From Candidatus Rifleibacteriota bacterium (GTDB lineage Bacteria > Muiribacteriota > Ozemobacteria > Ozemobacterales > Ozemobacteraceae): a stretch of 55,657 nt of DNA. Of the stretch, positions 8,996 through 18,593 are shown piece after piece. Numbering within the stretch: position 1 is the first letter of the stretch; the number at the start of each line of letters is the position of its first letter. The position numbers and the translations under genes were made by a program. The notes under the pieces were generated by a model, which was not told where the DNA came from, did not search any database, and worked only from the letters and a program-made list of their open reading frames with translations. The stretch covers positions 1 through 55,657 of the forward strand of contig CAJOND010000048.1 in assembly GCA_905236675.1 (NCBI GenBank). The letters run 5' to 3'.

Positions 8996-10102
8996 ATGTC
9001 TATTCTTGGTATAAAGACAATCGATAAATATGTTCTTCGAGAACTTCTTGAACCTTTCCTCTTTGGAATGGCTTTTTTTGTTGCCATTTGGCTTATTGAC
9101 CTTATGATGGAACTTATAAACCTTGTTTTTTCAAAAGGTGTTCCATTAACTGTCGTAGCTTTGTTTTTTATTTACAATCTACCGCCAACTCTTGTAATTA
9201 GCTTTCCTATGGCTACTTTACTCGCCAATCTGGTTTCCTTCGGCAGAATGTCTTCCGACTCAGAAGTCACTGCCTTAAAAGCAGGTGGCTATAGCTTCTC
9301 AAGAATAGTCAGACCTGCAATCATATCAGGGCTTTTTATTACAGCATTAACATTTCTTTTTAATGAAAAGCTGGTTCCTGTTGCCAACCAGAAATTTACA
9401 AAACTATTCCGACGTGAAGTTACTCTAAAAAGACCTCTTCCTGTCATTGCAGAAAATCGATTTTTTGAAGCAGGAACAGGACGAAAATTCTTTGTCAGAA
9501 AATTTAATCCTGAAACCAAAGATATGTTTGGAGTTGTAATGTATGAAGGGCAGCCCAAAGGCTTTCCAAGAGTCATAGAATCAGAAAAAGCAAAGATAGA
9601 TAACGGTGTTTGCTACTTTTGGAATGGTCGTGTTTCAAACCTTCATTTAACTGGAGAAGACAGCAATTATACCTACTTTAAAGTTCTGAATTATCCAATA
9701 GATACTCACTACGTTAATCCAGACCACGTTCCAGACTCTAAAAACTCAAGAACTATGACAATCTTTGAACTTTACGATTTTATTAGAGAATCTGAAAAAA
9801 AAGGTGTAACAGGCAAAATAATGGTCAACAACTGGATAGAATTCTGGTCTAAAACTTCTATTCCATTTGCAGGAATAATATTTGTATTAATCGGAGCTCC
9901 GTTAGGTTCACAGACAACACGTTCCGGCACTAGTATCGGAGTAGGGATGTCCGTAGTAATTATTTTTATATACTATATTTTATTTGCAACAGGAAAAGCC
10001 TTAGCAAAAGCAGGAACTCTATCGCCTTTTATGGGCGTCTGGTTGTGTAATTTTGTTATAGGTGCCATAGGTATCTGGCTAATATTTAAGTCTAAAGCAT
10101 AA
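8996..10102 (+). CDS. LptF/LptG-family LPS-export permease
   Basis: A 368-residue permease of the YjgP/YjgQ family. Three membrane helices at the N terminus (about residues 15-110) include the signature PMATLLANLVSFGRMSSDSE. A periplasmic beta-jellyroll region follows (about 130-265), then three C-terminal helices containing FVLIGAPLG. LptF and LptG pair with the ATPase LptB to pull lipopolysaccharide out of the inner membrane. Only one permease gene is here, so its partner must lie elsewhere. It is first in a tightly spaced operon with argS 14 bases downstream. Which of the two paralogs it is cannot be decided. Confidence 0.85.
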   Translation: MSILGIKTIDKYVLRELLEPFLFGMAFFVAIWLIDLMMELINLVFSKGVPLTVVALFFIYNLPPTLVISFPMATLLANLVSFGRMSSDSEVTALKAGGYSFSRIVRPAIISGLFITALTFLFNEKLVPVANQKFTKLFRREVTLKRPLPVIAENRFFEAGTGRKFFVRKFNPETKDMFGVVMYEGQPKGFPRVIESEKAKIDNGVCYFWNGRVSNLHLTGEDSNYTYFKVLNYPIDTHYVNPDHVPDSKNSRTMTIFELYDFIRESEKKGVTGKIMVNNWIEFWSKTSIPFAGIIFVLIGAPLGSQTTRSGTSIGVGMSVVIIFIYYILFATGKALAKAGTLSPFMGVWLCNFVIGAIGIWLIFKSKA

Positions 10103-10116
10103 GAAGGAAATAACAT

Positions 10117-11883
10117 ATGAAAAAACAGCTTATACAGCTTATTCAAAATATTATAAACCAAGTATTAAAAAATCATGGAGTAGAAAACGACACAGCTATA
10201 GATGTTCAGACTCCACCAGATAAAAAAAATGGCGACTTTTCTATCAATGCAGCTATGAAATTTGCCAAATTATGCAAATGTCCACCACAAAAACTTGCCA
10301 CAGAAATAGTATCCCTACTAGAAGCAGAAACTCAATGGTTTTCTAAAGTAAGTATAGCTGGTCCAGGTTTTATTAACCTTTACTTATCTGACAATATTAT
10401 AGAAAAAAACTTTAATGAACTCTGCAAAAGCCAAAACTTATTAAACAAAAAAACAACCGAAACAGTTCCTACTGTAATAGATTATTCTAGTGTTAATATA
10501 GCAAAACAAATGCATGTAGGTCATCTAAGATCCACTATCATTGGTGACGTTTTATCCAGAGTTATAGAAGCATTAGGGAATCCAGTAACAAGACAAAATC
10601 ACCTTGGTGACTGGGGTTTGCCAATGGCCATGGTAATTTATAAAGCAGAACCAATAATACATAATGCAGAAAATGAAGGAGTTTCTCTTGAAGAAGTTCT
10701 TCCTTTAGCTGAACTGGAAAAACTTTACAAAGCAGCCACAGCAGAATGTAAGGAAGACTCAAAAGTTGCTGATACCTGTCACGAATACCTTGTTAGACTA
10801 CAGCAAGGTGATTCTGAACTTCTAGACCTTTGGCAGAAAATTACAAGAGTTTCGATGGCTGAAGTTTATCGTATTTACCGCCTGTTAAATGTTAAACTGA
10901 CTGAAGCAGACGAAAGAGGTGAAAGTTTCTACCGAAATATGCTTGCAGATACGGTAGAAGAAATAAAGAAGAGTGGAATGCTTAAAGAAGATGCAGGAGC
11001 TCAATGCGTTTTTCTTGATGAATTTAAATCTAAAGAAGGTAATCCTCTTCCTGTTATTATTCAAAAATCTGATGGTGGTTATAACTATGCAACTTTCGAT
11101 CTTGCAGCAATGCGTTTCAGAACCCATAAATTAGGGGCTAAAAGAATCATATACGTAACAGATGCGCGCCAAGCTCTACACTTCAAACAGGTTTTTGCAA
11201 CAGCTAGAGCAACAGGAATTTTAGCTGACCAGAATGTCAAACTAGAACATGTTCCTTTTGGCAGTATTTTAGGTGAAGATAACAAACCTCTAAAAACAAG
11301 AAGTGGCGAAAATGTTAAACTTGCAGAACTTTTAAAAGAGGCTGTTGACAGAGCCTATACAGTAGTCAATGAAAAGAATCCGAAACTTTCTGATGAAAAA
11401 AAGAAAGATGTAGCCAGAATGGTAGGCATAGGTGCTATTAAATACGCTGATCTATCACAGAACCGTAATAATGACTATGTTTTTTCTTTTGATAGAATGT
11501 TAGCATTAAACGGTAATACAGCCCCATATTTACAGTATGCTCACGCCAGAATATGTTCAATTTTTAGAAAAGCTGGCGAATCCATTGATTCTTATTCGGC
11601 AAAAGCAAAAATAACAACTCCGGAAGAACGAGAGCTCATACTAAAAATAATGGATTTACAACAAGCCGTTGATTCTGTCGCAACAGATTTAAGACCTCAT
11701 GTTTTATGTAACTACCTTTATGAATTATCTGCTTGTTTCTCTTCTTTTTACGACAAATGTAGTGTTATGAATTGCGAAGACTCTTCAATAAAAGAATCCA
11801 GATTAGAAATTTGTAACATGACTCGCAAGACTCTTGCTTTCGGTCTAGATTTGCTTGGAATAGAAGCTCCTCGAGAAATGTGA
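10117..11883 (+). CDS. argS: Arginine--tRNA ligase
   Basis: A 588-residue class I aminoacyl-tRNA synthetase that charges tRNA-Arg. It has the N-terminal Add-1 domain (about residues 1-110), the nucleotide-binding HVGH motif at 133-136 within KQMHVGHLRS, the arginine-specific insert NHLGDWGLPMAM, and a KMSK-equivalent loop PLKTRSGENV. The C-terminal anticodon-binding DALR domain ends in GIEAPREM. The length is typical. AGAAGGAA upstream supports the ATG. It sits between the LPS permease and the TPR gene. Confidence 0.97.
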   Translation: MKKQLIQLIQNIINQVLKNHGVENDTAIDVQTPPDKKNGDFSINAAMKFAKLCKCPPQKLATEIVSLLEAETQWFSKVSIAGPGFINLYLSDNIIEKNFNELCKSQNLLNKKTTETVPTVIDYSSVNIAKQMHVGHLRSTIIGDVLSRVIEALGNPVTRQNHLGDWGLPMAMVIYKAEPIIHNAENEGVSLEEVLPLAELEKLYKAATAECKEDSKVADTCHEYLVRLQQGDSELLDLWQKITRVSMAEVYRIYRLLNVKLTEADERGESFYRNMLADTVEEIKKSGMLKEDAGAQCVFLDEFKSKEGNPLPVIIQKSDGGYNYATFDLAAMRFRTHKLGAKRIIYVTDARQALHFKQVFATARATGILADQNVKLEHVPFGSILGEDNKPLKTRSGENVKLAELLKEAVDRAYTVVNEKNPKLSDEKKKDVARMVGIGAIKYADLSQNRNNDYVFSFDRMLALNGNTAPYLQYAHARICSIFRKAGESIDSYSAKAKITTPEERELILKIMDLQQAVDSVATDLRPHVLCNYLYELSACFSSFYDKCSVMNCEDSSIKESRLEICNMTRKTLAFGLDLLGIEAPREM

Positions 11884-11889
11884 TTTACA

Positions 11890-14517
11890 ATGACCAATAC
11901 GATATACTCTCAAAATGACTTAAATGCTCTAGAACTAGAACTAAAGAAAAATCCAGACGATTCTTCCAGCTATGTAAGACTAGCAGACTGTCAGCTTGCT
12001 CTAGATAAAAAACAGCAAGCCTTTTCCACCTATAGAGCAGCAAAAATGATTTGTCCCGATGACCCAATAATAATGCGAATGGGAGCTAAAGTTTTCGAAG
12101 CCATGGGTAAAAGGGAAGAAGCTGTTGATTGTTTGCAAAAAGCATTAGAAACAGGTAGTGAAAAAGTCTTTGATGCTGATACAGTTTCCCATTTAGCAGA
12201 ACTTCTATATAACTCTGGGAAAAAAGATTTAGCCCTAGACTGGCTGAAAAAACTAGTTAAAGTATCAGATGAAAAACCGGAAATTCTAATAAGACTAGCT
12301 CAAATTCATTTAAGTATAGGCAATATATTAGAGTCTCAGAAATATTTAAAAAGCTATAAAGCAAAAGCTGGTGCTACACGTGAAATGTTTTCACTTATAG
12401 GTGAAACCATGCTTGCAAGAGGATTTTATGATGGAGCAGTAAAAAACTATAGCGATGCTGTAGAAAATTTTGACAATGATGCTGACATGCATCTAGGCTT
12501 GGGAAAAGCCTGGCTTGGAATGAACGAACCAGATATTGCTTTAAAAGAATTATCTAAGGCTATTTCTTTAAAACCTGACGATATAGGCATCTTATTAGAA
12601 TTGGGCAAACTCCAATATTCTTTAGGTTTATTTAATCAAGCTGACGAGACATTTACCAAGATAGAAAACAGCAATTTAAAGAACGGCGAATGCCTTTTAG
12701 ATATTGCAAAACTATTTTCTGAAAAGAATAATTATATAAAAGCCTTAAAGTATCTTGAAAAAGCCAGAGTTTTAAGTCCTTTCCATGCAGAAATACTTAA
12801 ACTTTTAGGCAATATTTGCCTTAAAACAAAAAGATACGAACAAGCGTTGGAAGTTTTTACCAGTGCAACAGAAACAGATCATACTGCCATATGGGCTTAT
12901 GAAGGCATTATTGAATCTTCGACAGCTCTAGAACAATTTAACCTTAAAGCTGAAGCTCAAAAAAACATTCTCTCTTTAAAAGACTCTTCAGCAGAAAAAT
13001 GGTGCGATTATGGAGAAACTCTTATTCGTCTTGGTCGTTTTGACATAGCTCAAGATGCATTTGAGAAAGCCTCTAAAATAGATCCTACCTGTTTAAGAGC
13101 ATATCAGGCCCCTGAAATAATAAAATTAGAAAAAACTCGTGCAGAAGGCGAAAAACTAGCAAAACAAGGTGAAGAAGCTCTTGGGAAACGTTTCTACATG
13201 ACAGCAACAGAAAAGTTAGAAAAAGCTCTGGCTCTTGTTCCTAATTACCCCGCCTGGTCTAAGCTTTTAGCTAAAATTTCTTTAAAAACCGCAAATATAG
13301 AAAAAGCTTCTCATTTGCTTTCTGTAGTTAGAGAAGACGACCCGGATAATTTTGAGACAGGTTATGAATTAGCTAAAACTTACGAATTTTTGAATAATCT
13401 AGATATGGCAGCTGAACTTCTAACGGCTTTAACTAAAGATTTTCCGTTAGAATTAAAAGCTCATTTAAAGCTACTAAAGCTTAAACGCTGCATGTTTAGA
13501 GGCACTAGAACAACAACAGATATGTTAGATTCTATAATAAAGAATATAGAATCAGACCTGAGCAATTTCCGACGTGAATCACCGATACCTATGCTGGTAA
13601 AAGGATATGCTTACTATATTTTTTCATATAAATCTAACTTTCAAATAGAAGCTTTAAGAAAAGCAGAATTATGTTTTACTGATATTATAAAAACTTTCGG
13701 AGAAACATCTGAAGCAAATTATGCATTGGCTTTAGTTGAAAGAATGAAAGGCAACTTTGAAAAAGCCTTAGATTACATGAAAACCTATGTTAATCTTTCA
13801 CCAAACCAGGAAAAAACTGCAGAACTTGCAAAAATGTATGAAAACTTCTGTAAATACGAAGAAGCCAGAAAGATTTATTCAAGTTTAAGAGACGAATACC
13901 CAGAAAATGGTTACTACAGAAAAAAGTATGTTGAAACAACTGCCAACATACAGAAAAAAACGGGAATAAATGAATTAATCAAATTCCTTTCAGAAAGCCA
14001 TAAAAGCATTCAAACTAACCATGAGTCTATTTGGCCGATTTATGAAACTGCAATAGGACAAGAATTGGCTTATAAAAAGGGTGAGGCAGGAAACGAATGG
14101 ATGAAAAGGTCTACTCTTAGTTGGAGAAAAGCTGAAAGCCATCCAAACTTTAATTACTGGGTTCTTTGGGAAATGACACGCAGTCTTATAGAAAACTCTC
14201 AAGAAAATGAAAGAAAGAAATTAGCTGCTTCTCTTAAAAAATTAATAGATAAAAATTTAAGAGAAATGCCTGATTCATTCGGCAGTTACCTGACAATGGG
14301 AAGATATTTATCCACATTTAACGATCTGACAATGAAAGAAAAGGCATTAGATTATTTTGAAAAAGCTTATTTCCTAAATAATAATTCAGTAGAAATAGGG
14401 GAATTAGTTGCCAAAACAGCTAAAGAACTTGGAAAATCTTATATAGTAGACGTTGTTGGTTATAACGTGGTATTATCAGAACCAGAAATTGCAAATAGTA
14501 TTTTTAAATTTCATTGA
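11890..14517 (+). CDS. Large TPR-repeat protein
   Basis: An 875-residue protein with no signal peptide or membrane helix. Tetratricopeptide repeats fill most of its length; clear units include ALKELSKAISLKPDDIGILL and ALKYLEKARVLSPFHAEILK, with the W/L-G-Y-A-F-A-P spacing. Such proteins are cytoplasmic scaffolds. The stop lies 16 bases before a TTG-started anti-sigma kinase gene, so it may belong to the same partner-switch pathway, though nothing in it shows that directly. The gene begins six bases after the argS stop with no clear ribosome-binding site, suggesting coupled translation. Specific partner unknown. Confidence 0.8.
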   Translation: MTNTIYSQNDLNALELELKKNPDDSSSYVRLADCQLALDKKQQAFSTYRAAKMICPDDPIIMRMGAKVFEAMGKREEAVDCLQKALETGSEKVFDADTVSHLAELLYNSGKKDLALDWLKKLVKVSDEKPEILIRLAQIHLSIGNILESQKYLKSYKAKAGATREMFSLIGETMLARGFYDGAVKNYSDAVENFDNDADMHLGLGKAWLGMNEPDIALKELSKAISLKPDDIGILLELGKLQYSLGLFNQADETFTKIENSNLKNGECLLDIAKLFSEKNNYIKALKYLEKARVLSPFHAEILKLLGNICLKTKRYEQALEVFTSATETDHTAIWAYEGIIESSTALEQFNLKAEAQKNILSLKDSSAEKWCDYGETLIRLGRFDIAQDAFEKASKIDPTCLRAYQAPEIIKLEKTRAEGEKLAKQGEEALGKRFYMTATEKLEKALALVPNYPAWSKLLAKISLKTANIEKASHLLSVVREDDPDNFETGYELAKTYEFLNNLDMAAELLTALTKDFPLELKAHLKLLKLKRCMFRGTRTTTDMLDSIIKNIESDLSNFRRESPIPMLVKGYAYYIFSYKSNFQIEALRKAELCFTDIIKTFGETSEANYALALVERMKGNFEKALDYMKTYVNLSPNQEKTAELAKMYENFCKYEEARKIYSSLRDEYPENGYYRKKYVETTANIQKKTGINELIKFLSESHKSIQTNHESIWPIYETAIGQELAYKKGEAGNEWMKRSTLSWRKAESHPNFNYWVLWEMTRSLIENSQENERKKLAASLKKLIDKNLREMPDSFGSYLTMGRYLSTFNDLTMKEKALDYFEKAYFLNNNSVEIGELVAKTAKELGKSYIVDVVGYNVVLSEPEIANSIFKFH

Positions 14518-14533
14518 ATTGGTGGCATGAAAA

Positions 14534-15004
14534 TTGGACAAAGAAATTGAATATATGTTAAAACATCTGCCTGATGATATTACCGATATAAAGCTGCGGC
14601 TTAACGGTAATTCAGACACACTTGCTCTAGTAAGAAAAATAATAGATGCAGCAGTCAATCATTTATCTATTAAAGCAGCTTTGCTCAATGATTTAAAATT
14701 AGCCACCACAGAAGCCTGTACGAATGTTATCAGACATGCTTATAAATTCGATGCTTTAAAATACTATGATGTTGAAATAAAAATTAGCGAAAAATTATTA
14801 CTTATTGAACTTTTTTATTGTGACCCTAGTTTTGAACCAGATAAAATTCCCGTTCCAGATTTGAAAAAAATGAATGAAGGAGGATTAGGAGTTTATATAA
14901 TCAAAAATATTATGGATTATGTTAAATATACTACTGATCCTGAAAGTGGGAATGTTTCCTTGAAAATGGTTAAGCTTTTAAACTCAAAAGATACGGAGGC
15001 TTAA
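14534..15004 (+). CDS. RsbW/SpoIIAB-like anti-sigma factor kinase (HATPase_c)
   Basis: A 156-residue GHKL-type ATPase. The N box is LATTEACTNVIRHAY (about residues 56-70, with E and N ligands), and the glycine-rich G2 segment EGGLGVYIIKNIMDYV (about 115-131) closes the ATP lid. This is the RsbW/SpoIIAB family, which binds a sigma factor and phosphorylates a STAS antagonist. The start is TTG, chosen because GGTGG lies eight bases upstream and the nearby ATG at 14527 stops after seven codons. The antagonist gene begins directly after its stop codon. Confidence 0.85.
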   Translation: MDKEIEYMLKHLPDDITDIKLRLNGNSDTLALVRKIIDAAVNHLSIKAALLNDLKLATTEACTNVIRHAYKFDALKYYDVEIKISEKLLLIELFYCDPSFEPDKIPVPDLKKMNEGGLGVYIIKNIMDYVKYTTDPESGNVSLKMVKLLNSKDTEA

Positions 15005-15322
15005 ATGAAAATAGATTGCCAAATTGATAAAAATACAAAAACAAAAACTTTTGTTCTTGAAGGTGAATTAGATGTTCATAATGTTAAGAATCTAAAATCT
15101 GCTGTTTCTGAATCACTAGAAGATGAAAACGGCTGGACTTACATTCTTGATATGGGTGATGTAACTTACCTAGACAGTTCTGGGCTTGGTATGCTTGTTT
15201 ATATCAAAAAAGAAATAAGCCATGAAGAAGGGGACTTGAAGATAATTAATATCCAGTCACAGGTATTTAACGTATTTAAACTTACAAGATTAGATGAATT
15301 TTTCAATCTTTCTGTAAAGTAA
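15005..15322 (+). CDS. STAS-domain anti-sigma factor antagonist (RsbV/SpoIIAA-like)
   Basis: A 105-residue single STAS domain. The conserved phosphorylation loop is YLDSSGLGMLVY (D57-S58-S59-G60), where the upstream kinase would phosphorylate a serine. Unphosphorylated antagonist frees the sigma factor from the kinase in the classical partner switch. The ATG follows the kinase stop with no gap and GGAGG lies just upstream, so the two are expressed together. The sigma factor and the phosphatase are not in this window. Confidence 0.9.
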   Translation: MKIDCQIDKNTKTKTFVLEGELDVHNVKNLKSAVSESLEDENGWTYILDMGDVTYLDSSGLGMLVYIKKEISHEEGDLKIINIQSQVFNVFKLTRLDEFFNLSVK

Positions 15323-15337
15323 ACTGGAACATAAAAA

Positions 15338-15976
15338 ATGAACGATCGATACTTCATAACTTTCGAGGGCCCAGAAGGTAGTGGCAAATCTACTCAAATA
15401 AAACTTTTGCAGGATTTTTTCAAAGCAAAAGGGTTAGAAACTCTGGTAACAAGAGAACCAGGCGGCACTAAGCCAGGCGATTCCATACGTGAAGTTTTAA
15501 TAAATAAATCTTCTGGTAACCTTGAAGCAGAAACAGAACTCTTTTTGATGTTAGCTCAAAGATGCGAACATCTTAGAAAAGTTATAAATCCTGCATTAAA
15601 AGCAGGCAAAGTAGTTCTTTGCGACCGATACTTTGATTCTAGCGTAGCATATCAAGGTTATGGCAGAGGATTAGGAGCACAAAAAGTCAGAAAAGCCCAT
15701 GAAGAATTCTTAGGAGATTTTTTACCCACATTAACCGTTTTATTACAAATCAAGCCCTCTGACGGTTTAAAAAGAGCCAATCACGGAGGTACAAAGCAGC
15801 TAGATAGAATGGAATGTGAAGAATTAGCTTTCCATGAAAAAGTTTATGACGGTTACAACAAAATGGCAGAAGCTGAACCAGAAAGATTTATTAAAATTGA
15901 CGCTGTTGGTGACCCAAAAATAATTTCTAATCATATCATTGAAGCTATTTTAAAAAGATTTAAAGAGCTTAGATAA
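15338..15976 (+). CDS. tmk: Thymidylate kinase
   Basis: A 212-residue P-loop kinase converting dTMP to dTDP. The P-loop is GPEGSGKS (residues 11-18). The DRX-type motif is DRYFDSSVAYQGYGRG, and TREPGGT is the family-typical nucleotide-binding segment. The length is normal. It is the last gene of the lptF/G-argS run, 16 bases after the antagonist gene. A YaaR-like gene lies one gene further on; in Bacillus, tmk and yaaR are near neighbours. Confidence 0.95.
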   Translation: MNDRYFITFEGPEGSGKSTQIKLLQDFFKAKGLETLVTREPGGTKPGDSIREVLINKSSGNLEAETELFLMLAQRCEHLRKVINPALKAGKVVLCDRYFDSSVAYQGYGRGLGAQKVRKAHEEFLGDFLPTLTVLLQIKPSDGLKRANHGGTKQLDRMECEELAFHEKVYDGYNKMAEAEPERFIKIDAVGDPKIISNHIIEAILKRFKELR

Positions 15977-16170
15977 GCCGTTTTAAATCTGATAACTATC
16001 CTTATTTCCTACTATTGTTTATCGTTTCTAGGTATGTTTTATTGTAAAATATATTAGACAAATTAAATAACCTCGAGAATTATTTATATATTTTATCTTA
16101 ATAGTGAAATTAATATTTAATATATGCTTATTTTATGTTATTATACTAGTCGAACTTTTAGCTAACTACA

Positions 16171-18069
16171 ATGAATATTGCCTTAAAATTAGTAATATAT
16201 CAGTTTATCTTATGGGCTCTAGTTTACGCTGGAACCAAGTTTTTTGATGTACAAATAGATATTCCTACTTTTGTTTCTTTTGTATTAGGTGCAATTGCCT
16301 CTGTTGCTCTTGTTTATTTTTTTGTAAGAAGCAAAGTCGTAAAACCTCTAGAAAAATTCTCTATTATAGCAGACAAAATCGTTGACGGAGATAATGCAGA
16401 AGCATTAGAAGACCTCAAAATAAGTGATATTTCACAACTTCAGAATAGCTTCAGTAAAATATTTCAAAGCCTTATAGAATCTCGCATTGCCATTGAGTCC
16501 TATATGAAAACTATTGGCGAAATAAATAAAGAACTGAACGAAAAAGTCGATTCTCTTTCTGCCCTTTATTATGCTAGCCAATCAATGGGTGGCAGTCTGA
16601 ACATAGACACACTCGCACGAAACTTTATCACCATTTTCAGTGAAAGAATCGGAGTTGAAGGTGCTGGTCTTATGCTTTACAGCGATAAGACTGATTTAGT
16701 TAGCGTTAAAGATTTAATCGGAATCTCACCTGAACTCTTTGGAAAATTCAAGTTCTTTTCCGATCACAATATCCTTGCAAAAGTATTTTGTGATGAAGGT
16801 TTTTGGCAACCTACAGAACAAGACTTAAATATGCTCGTAGCAGAATTTGAAAACGATGAAATCCGTAAATTAAAACTTTTATTCCCAATGAGAATAAAAG
16901 ACCACTTTGTTGGTTTGCTTCTTCTTACAGAAAAGAAAAATGGTGAACCTTATGGGAAATCAGATTTTGAACTTTTCCAAGCAATTGTTGGGTTAGCAAG
17001 CACTTCAATAAATAATGCAATGCTATTTGAACGTTCAGAAGAAACTAAAAACGATTTAGATCATAAAGTTTTCAACCTTATGACCTTACAACAGGCCAGT
17101 AAAGTACTTTCTTCAACCCTTAACCTTGAAGAGTTAATCAATATATCTATAGATATGTTCCTGGAAACCGTTTGGTCAAACAAGGGTATTCTGATGCTTG
17201 CATCTGATGAATCCTCTCAATTAGAAGTAAAAGCATACAAAGGCATAACAGAAGAGGAATTAGCAGCACTGAAAATGGATCCAGCCGAATCATGGGTAAT
17301 GACCGCCATAGAAAAAGACAGAAAACCTATTTTTGCAAGAGAATTAGCAGGCAAAAGTTATCAGTCTTATACGGTACTTAACAAAGAATTACCTTTTGCT
17401 GTTTACGTTCCAATGATAAAAGAAGGGGAATTGTATGGAATTGTAAAAGTTGGATCGAAAATTAATGGTGAAGCATTTACTGAAAATGATCTGGAATTCT
17501 TTGAAACACTTGCTTCTCAAGCAGTTATAGCTTTTGAAAATGCTAGACTTTATTCTCTTGCGATTACGGATTCAATAACAAAACTTTATGTTCACAGATA
17601 TTTTCAGTTCAGACTTGAAGAAGAAGTTGCAAGAAGTAGACGTTACAATTCTACGATTTCATTACTCATGTGCGATATTGACCATTTTAAGAATGTCAAC
17701 GATACCTATGGACACCAGCAAGGCGACTGTATTCTTAGGGAAGTTAGCCGAATTATTCGTAAGAATGTTAGAAATACTGATATTGCCTGTCGTTATGGTG
17801 GTGAAGAATTTGCTATTATTTTACCAGAAACAACACAATCAGATGCTAAGATAGTTGCAGAAAGAATTCGTCGCGATGTATCGAAATTTGATTTTCCATC
17901 AATAATGTCTGGTCAGCCTCCTGTACATTGCTCAATTTCAATTGGTGTTGCAGGATTCCCACTTAACGCTGACAATAAAGACCAGCTTATACAGAAAGCA
18001 GATGCAGCACTTTATAAAGCAAAAGACGGTGGTCGTAACCAAGTAGTTTTATGCGGAATTGATGACTAA
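16171..18069 (+). CDS. Membrane GAF-GAF-GGDEF diguanylate cyclase
   Basis: A 632-residue signalling protein. Two membrane helices (about residues 5-22 and 30-52) are followed by a HAMP-like/coiled-coil stretch, two GAF sensor domains (about 135-290 and 315-460) and a C-terminal GGDEF domain. The catalytic motif is GGEEF (543-547). The RxxD product-inhibition site R534-N-T-D537 lies five residues before it, so an active, feedback-inhibited c-di-GMP synthase is predicted. No EAL or PilZ domain is present. A -10-like TATACT (16142-16147) lies 24 bases before the ATG, with no clear Shine-Dalgarno. Confidence 0.9.
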   Translation: MNIALKLVIYQFILWALVYAGTKFFDVQIDIPTFVSFVLGAIASVALVYFFVRSKVVKPLEKFSIIADKIVDGDNAEALEDLKISDISQLQNSFSKIFQSLIESRIAIESYMKTIGEINKELNEKVDSLSALYYASQSMGGSLNIDTLARNFITIFSERIGVEGAGLMLYSDKTDLVSVKDLIGISPELFGKFKFFSDHNILAKVFCDEGFWQPTEQDLNMLVAEFENDEIRKLKLLFPMRIKDHFVGLLLLTEKKNGEPYGKSDFELFQAIVGLASTSINNAMLFERSEETKNDLDHKVFNLMTLQQASKVLSSTLNLEELINISIDMFLETVWSNKGILMLASDESSQLEVKAYKGITEEELAALKMDPAESWVMTAIEKDRKPIFARELAGKSYQSYTVLNKELPFAVYVPMIKEGELYGIVKVGSKINGEAFTENDLEFFETLASQAVIAFENARLYSLAITDSITKLYVHRYFQFRLEEEVARSRRYNSTISLLMCDIDHFKNVNDTYGHQQGDCILREVSRIIRKNVRNTDIACRYGGEEFAIILPETTQSDAKIVAERIRRDVSKFDFPSIMSGQPPVHCSISIGVAGFPLNADNKDQLIQKADAALYKAKDGGRNQVVLCGIDD

Positions 18070-18530
18070 TGTCTGTAAAAATAAACAACTCTACTATTAA
18101 CAATAGTGCTTCCAGCAGTGGAATTAAAAGTTCACAGTCTACAACTACCGATGGAGTAGGGCAAAGCAATTCTTTCCAATCAGTATTTAAAACTGCCAGA
18201 TTAGATAATTTTAATGGTAGCATGAAAGAATTGCTTGATATTGTTCGAGCTAGAGGCGAAACATTCATCCATTCTCCCCAAGAAGAATCTTTAAATAGTT
18301 ACAGAGAATCTGTAAAACTATTCCTGAATAGAATTAAGAAAGAATTTTTATCTCTTAAAGAAGAATTTGGTGCCAGCCGTGACGGAGAACAAAGAGTTTA
18401 TCAGCTTATAGACAATGCTGGAGGACAAGCAGATTCTTTAACAAAAGAAGCTTTTACTCAAGATAAAGCATTAGATCTTTTAGCTAGCCTAGATGACATC
18501 CGTGGTCTTGTTTTAGATGTCATAGGCTAA
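18069..18530 (+). CDS. YaaR-like (DUF327) protein
   Basis: A 153-residue soluble protein with a Ser/Asn-rich disordered start of about 35 residues and then a helical domain. The segment SYRESVKLFLNRIKKEFLSL, the later RVYQLIDNAG and the ending LLASLDDIRGLVLDVIG match the pattern of Bacillus YaaR (DUF327): 'y...Vk.Fl.......', 'r.y.iI..Id', 'dlL..igeIqGlllDl'. Its ATG overlaps the cyclase stop by one base. The nearness to tmk supports the assignment, since yaaR follows tmk in Bacillus. The molecular function is unknown. Confidence 0.6.
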   Translation: MSVKINNSTINNSASSSGIKSSQSTTTDGVGQSNSFQSVFKTARLDNFNGSMKELLDIVRARGETFIHSPQEESLNSYRESVKLFLNRIKKEFLSLKEEFGASRDGEQRVYQLIDNAGGQADSLTKEAFTQDKALDLLASLDDIRGLVLDVIG

Positions 18531-18554
18531 TCATAAGGTTAAAATTTAGTAAAA

Positions 18555-18592
18555 AAAAATACTTCCCTCATAAAAAAAGGGAAGTATTTTTT
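18555..18592. terminator. Bidirectional terminator between convergent genes
   Basis: A 13-bp perfect stem AAAAATACTTCCC/GGGAAGTATTTTT with an 11-base loop, flanked by A and T runs on both sides. It ends the plus-strand cyclase/YaaR transcript and the minus-strand flavodoxin transcript. Confidence 0.9.
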
Positions 18593-18593
18593 C

